From an uncultured Clostridia bacterium (GTDB lineage Bacteria; Bacillota; Clostridia; Oscillospirales; Oscillospiraceae), in the NCBI GenBank assembly GCA_937907975.1, contig CALEQS010000056.1, forward strand, positions 1 through 14,307: DNA of 14,307 nucleotides, in the 5' to 3' direction. Both the position numbers and the translations under genes were made by a program. Shown in pieces: positions 13,934-14,307 of this stretch. Each line of letters begins with the position of its first letter. Position 1 is the first letter of the stretch. The notes beneath the pieces are model-generated. The model worked only from the letters and a program-made list of their open reading frames with translations, had not been told where the DNA came from and did no database searches.

Positions 13934-14307
13934 ATGAAAATACTGGAACGAGGAAAACTGGATCGTGGGATAGTTGAAATGGTAGATACAGAAAGTCTGG
14001 TGCCCCAGGAGCATCTGCTTTGAAAGATAGACGCAGCTGTAGATTTCAAGGTGCTGTATGAATTGGTAGAGCCCCTCTATTGTGAAGATAACGGGCGTCC
14101 CAGTATCGATCCAGTGGTGCTGTTCAAGATGGTTCTGATTCAGCATCTACATGGTTTGCTCTCGCTGCGGCGAACTGCGGAAGAAGTTCACCTGAATATA
14201 GCTTACCGGGGTTTCTGGGATATACACTACAGGAGGAAACACCGCATTTTTCTACGGTAAGCTATAATTTCCGGCATCGCTTCTGTCAAGCACTGCTCCA
14301 GCAATTT
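13934..14307 (+). pseudogene. IS1182-family transposase, broken by a stop codon and a frameshift
   Basis: The reading frame opens at the ATG at 13934 and encodes MKILERGKLDRG... then SLVPQEHLL, where a TGA at 14021 replaces the Arg expected in the family's HLLRKID segment. The frame continues through LYELVEPLYCEDNGRPSID and PVVLFKMVLIQHL, hallmarks of the IS1182 N-terminal domain. At about 14207-14211 one base is missing where the family has AYRWFLGY. The sequence resumes in the next frame as FLGYTLQEETPHFSTVSYNF and stays open to the window edge. The two lesions make a functional transposase from this copy unlikely. The catalytic DDE region lies beyond the window. Confidence 0.85.

Larger units (their letters stand above)
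13874..14307 (+). mobile_element. right-pointing IS1182-like insertion sequence, truncated by the window end
   Basis: The first 109 bases are the inverted copy of window positions 1-109 with one mismatch. It starts with a terminal hairpin and continues into an IS1182-type transposase that is interrupted twice. The far end is not in the window, so target-site duplications cannot be checked. Confidence 0.82.

Noticed and set aside
1..14307. tRNA, rRNA genes, CRISPR arrays, phage genes or toxin-antitoxin pairs
   Set aside because: Looked for on both strands; no cloverleaf-like or rRNA-like segments, no regularly spaced repeats and no such proteins were seen.

Overview
The window looks like chromosomal or island DNA from a fairly GC-rich member of the Clostridia, probably a gut Oscillospiraceae/Ruminococcaceae relative. 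The evidence is strong AGGAGG-type ribosome binding sites, a Gram-positive style lipoprotein binding protein, a consensus sigma-A promoter and an IS1182-type transposase. The taxonomic call is an inference from style, not from a marker gene.

Layout: (1) 1-109 is the 5' end of an IS1182-like element pointing left. (2) 110-347 is non-coding and full of hairpins, ending in a rightward terminator. (3) 348-7875 is a tightly packed leftward operon. In transcription order it holds a GntR/FCD repressor, glycerate kinase, a TIM-barrel isomerase/epimerase, a D-2-hydroxyacid (hydroxypyruvate reductase-like) dehydrogenase, transketolase N-half, transketolase C-half, a zinc medium-chain dehydrogenase and a YeaE-like aldo/keto reductase. 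(4) 7876-8220 is the divergent control region. (5) 8221-13775 is a rightward operon with a sugar ABC importer (lipoprotein, double ATPase, permease) and a CocE/NonD-type serine hydrolase. (6) 13776-13873 is an intergenic stretch with a strong hairpin. (7) 13874-14307 is a second IS1182-like end, pointing right, whose transposase is broken by a stop codon and a frameshift. The two IS ends are an inverted repeat of 109 bp with one mismatch, so the whole 13.8-kb catabolic module lies between two divergently pointing IS copies.

How it may work: the lipoprotein/ATPase/permease set imports an unphosphorylated small substrate (sugar, polyol or sugar acid). The zinc dehydrogenase, the aldo/keto reductase and the TIM-barrel enzyme could interconvert it. 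The split transketolase could move or remove a two-carbon ketol unit. The hydroxyacid dehydrogenase plus glycerate kinase form a recognisable exit from hydroxypyruvate through D-glycerate to phosphoglycerate. The only kinase present is glycerate kinase, which makes this an unusual route. The hydrolase may release the substrate from an acylated or amide-linked form. The GntR/FCD protein probably controls both operons: the control region holds a perfect TNGTNNNACNA palindrome just after the consensus rightward promoter and a near-perfect copy over the -10 of its own promoter. The substrate cannot be named from sequence alone.
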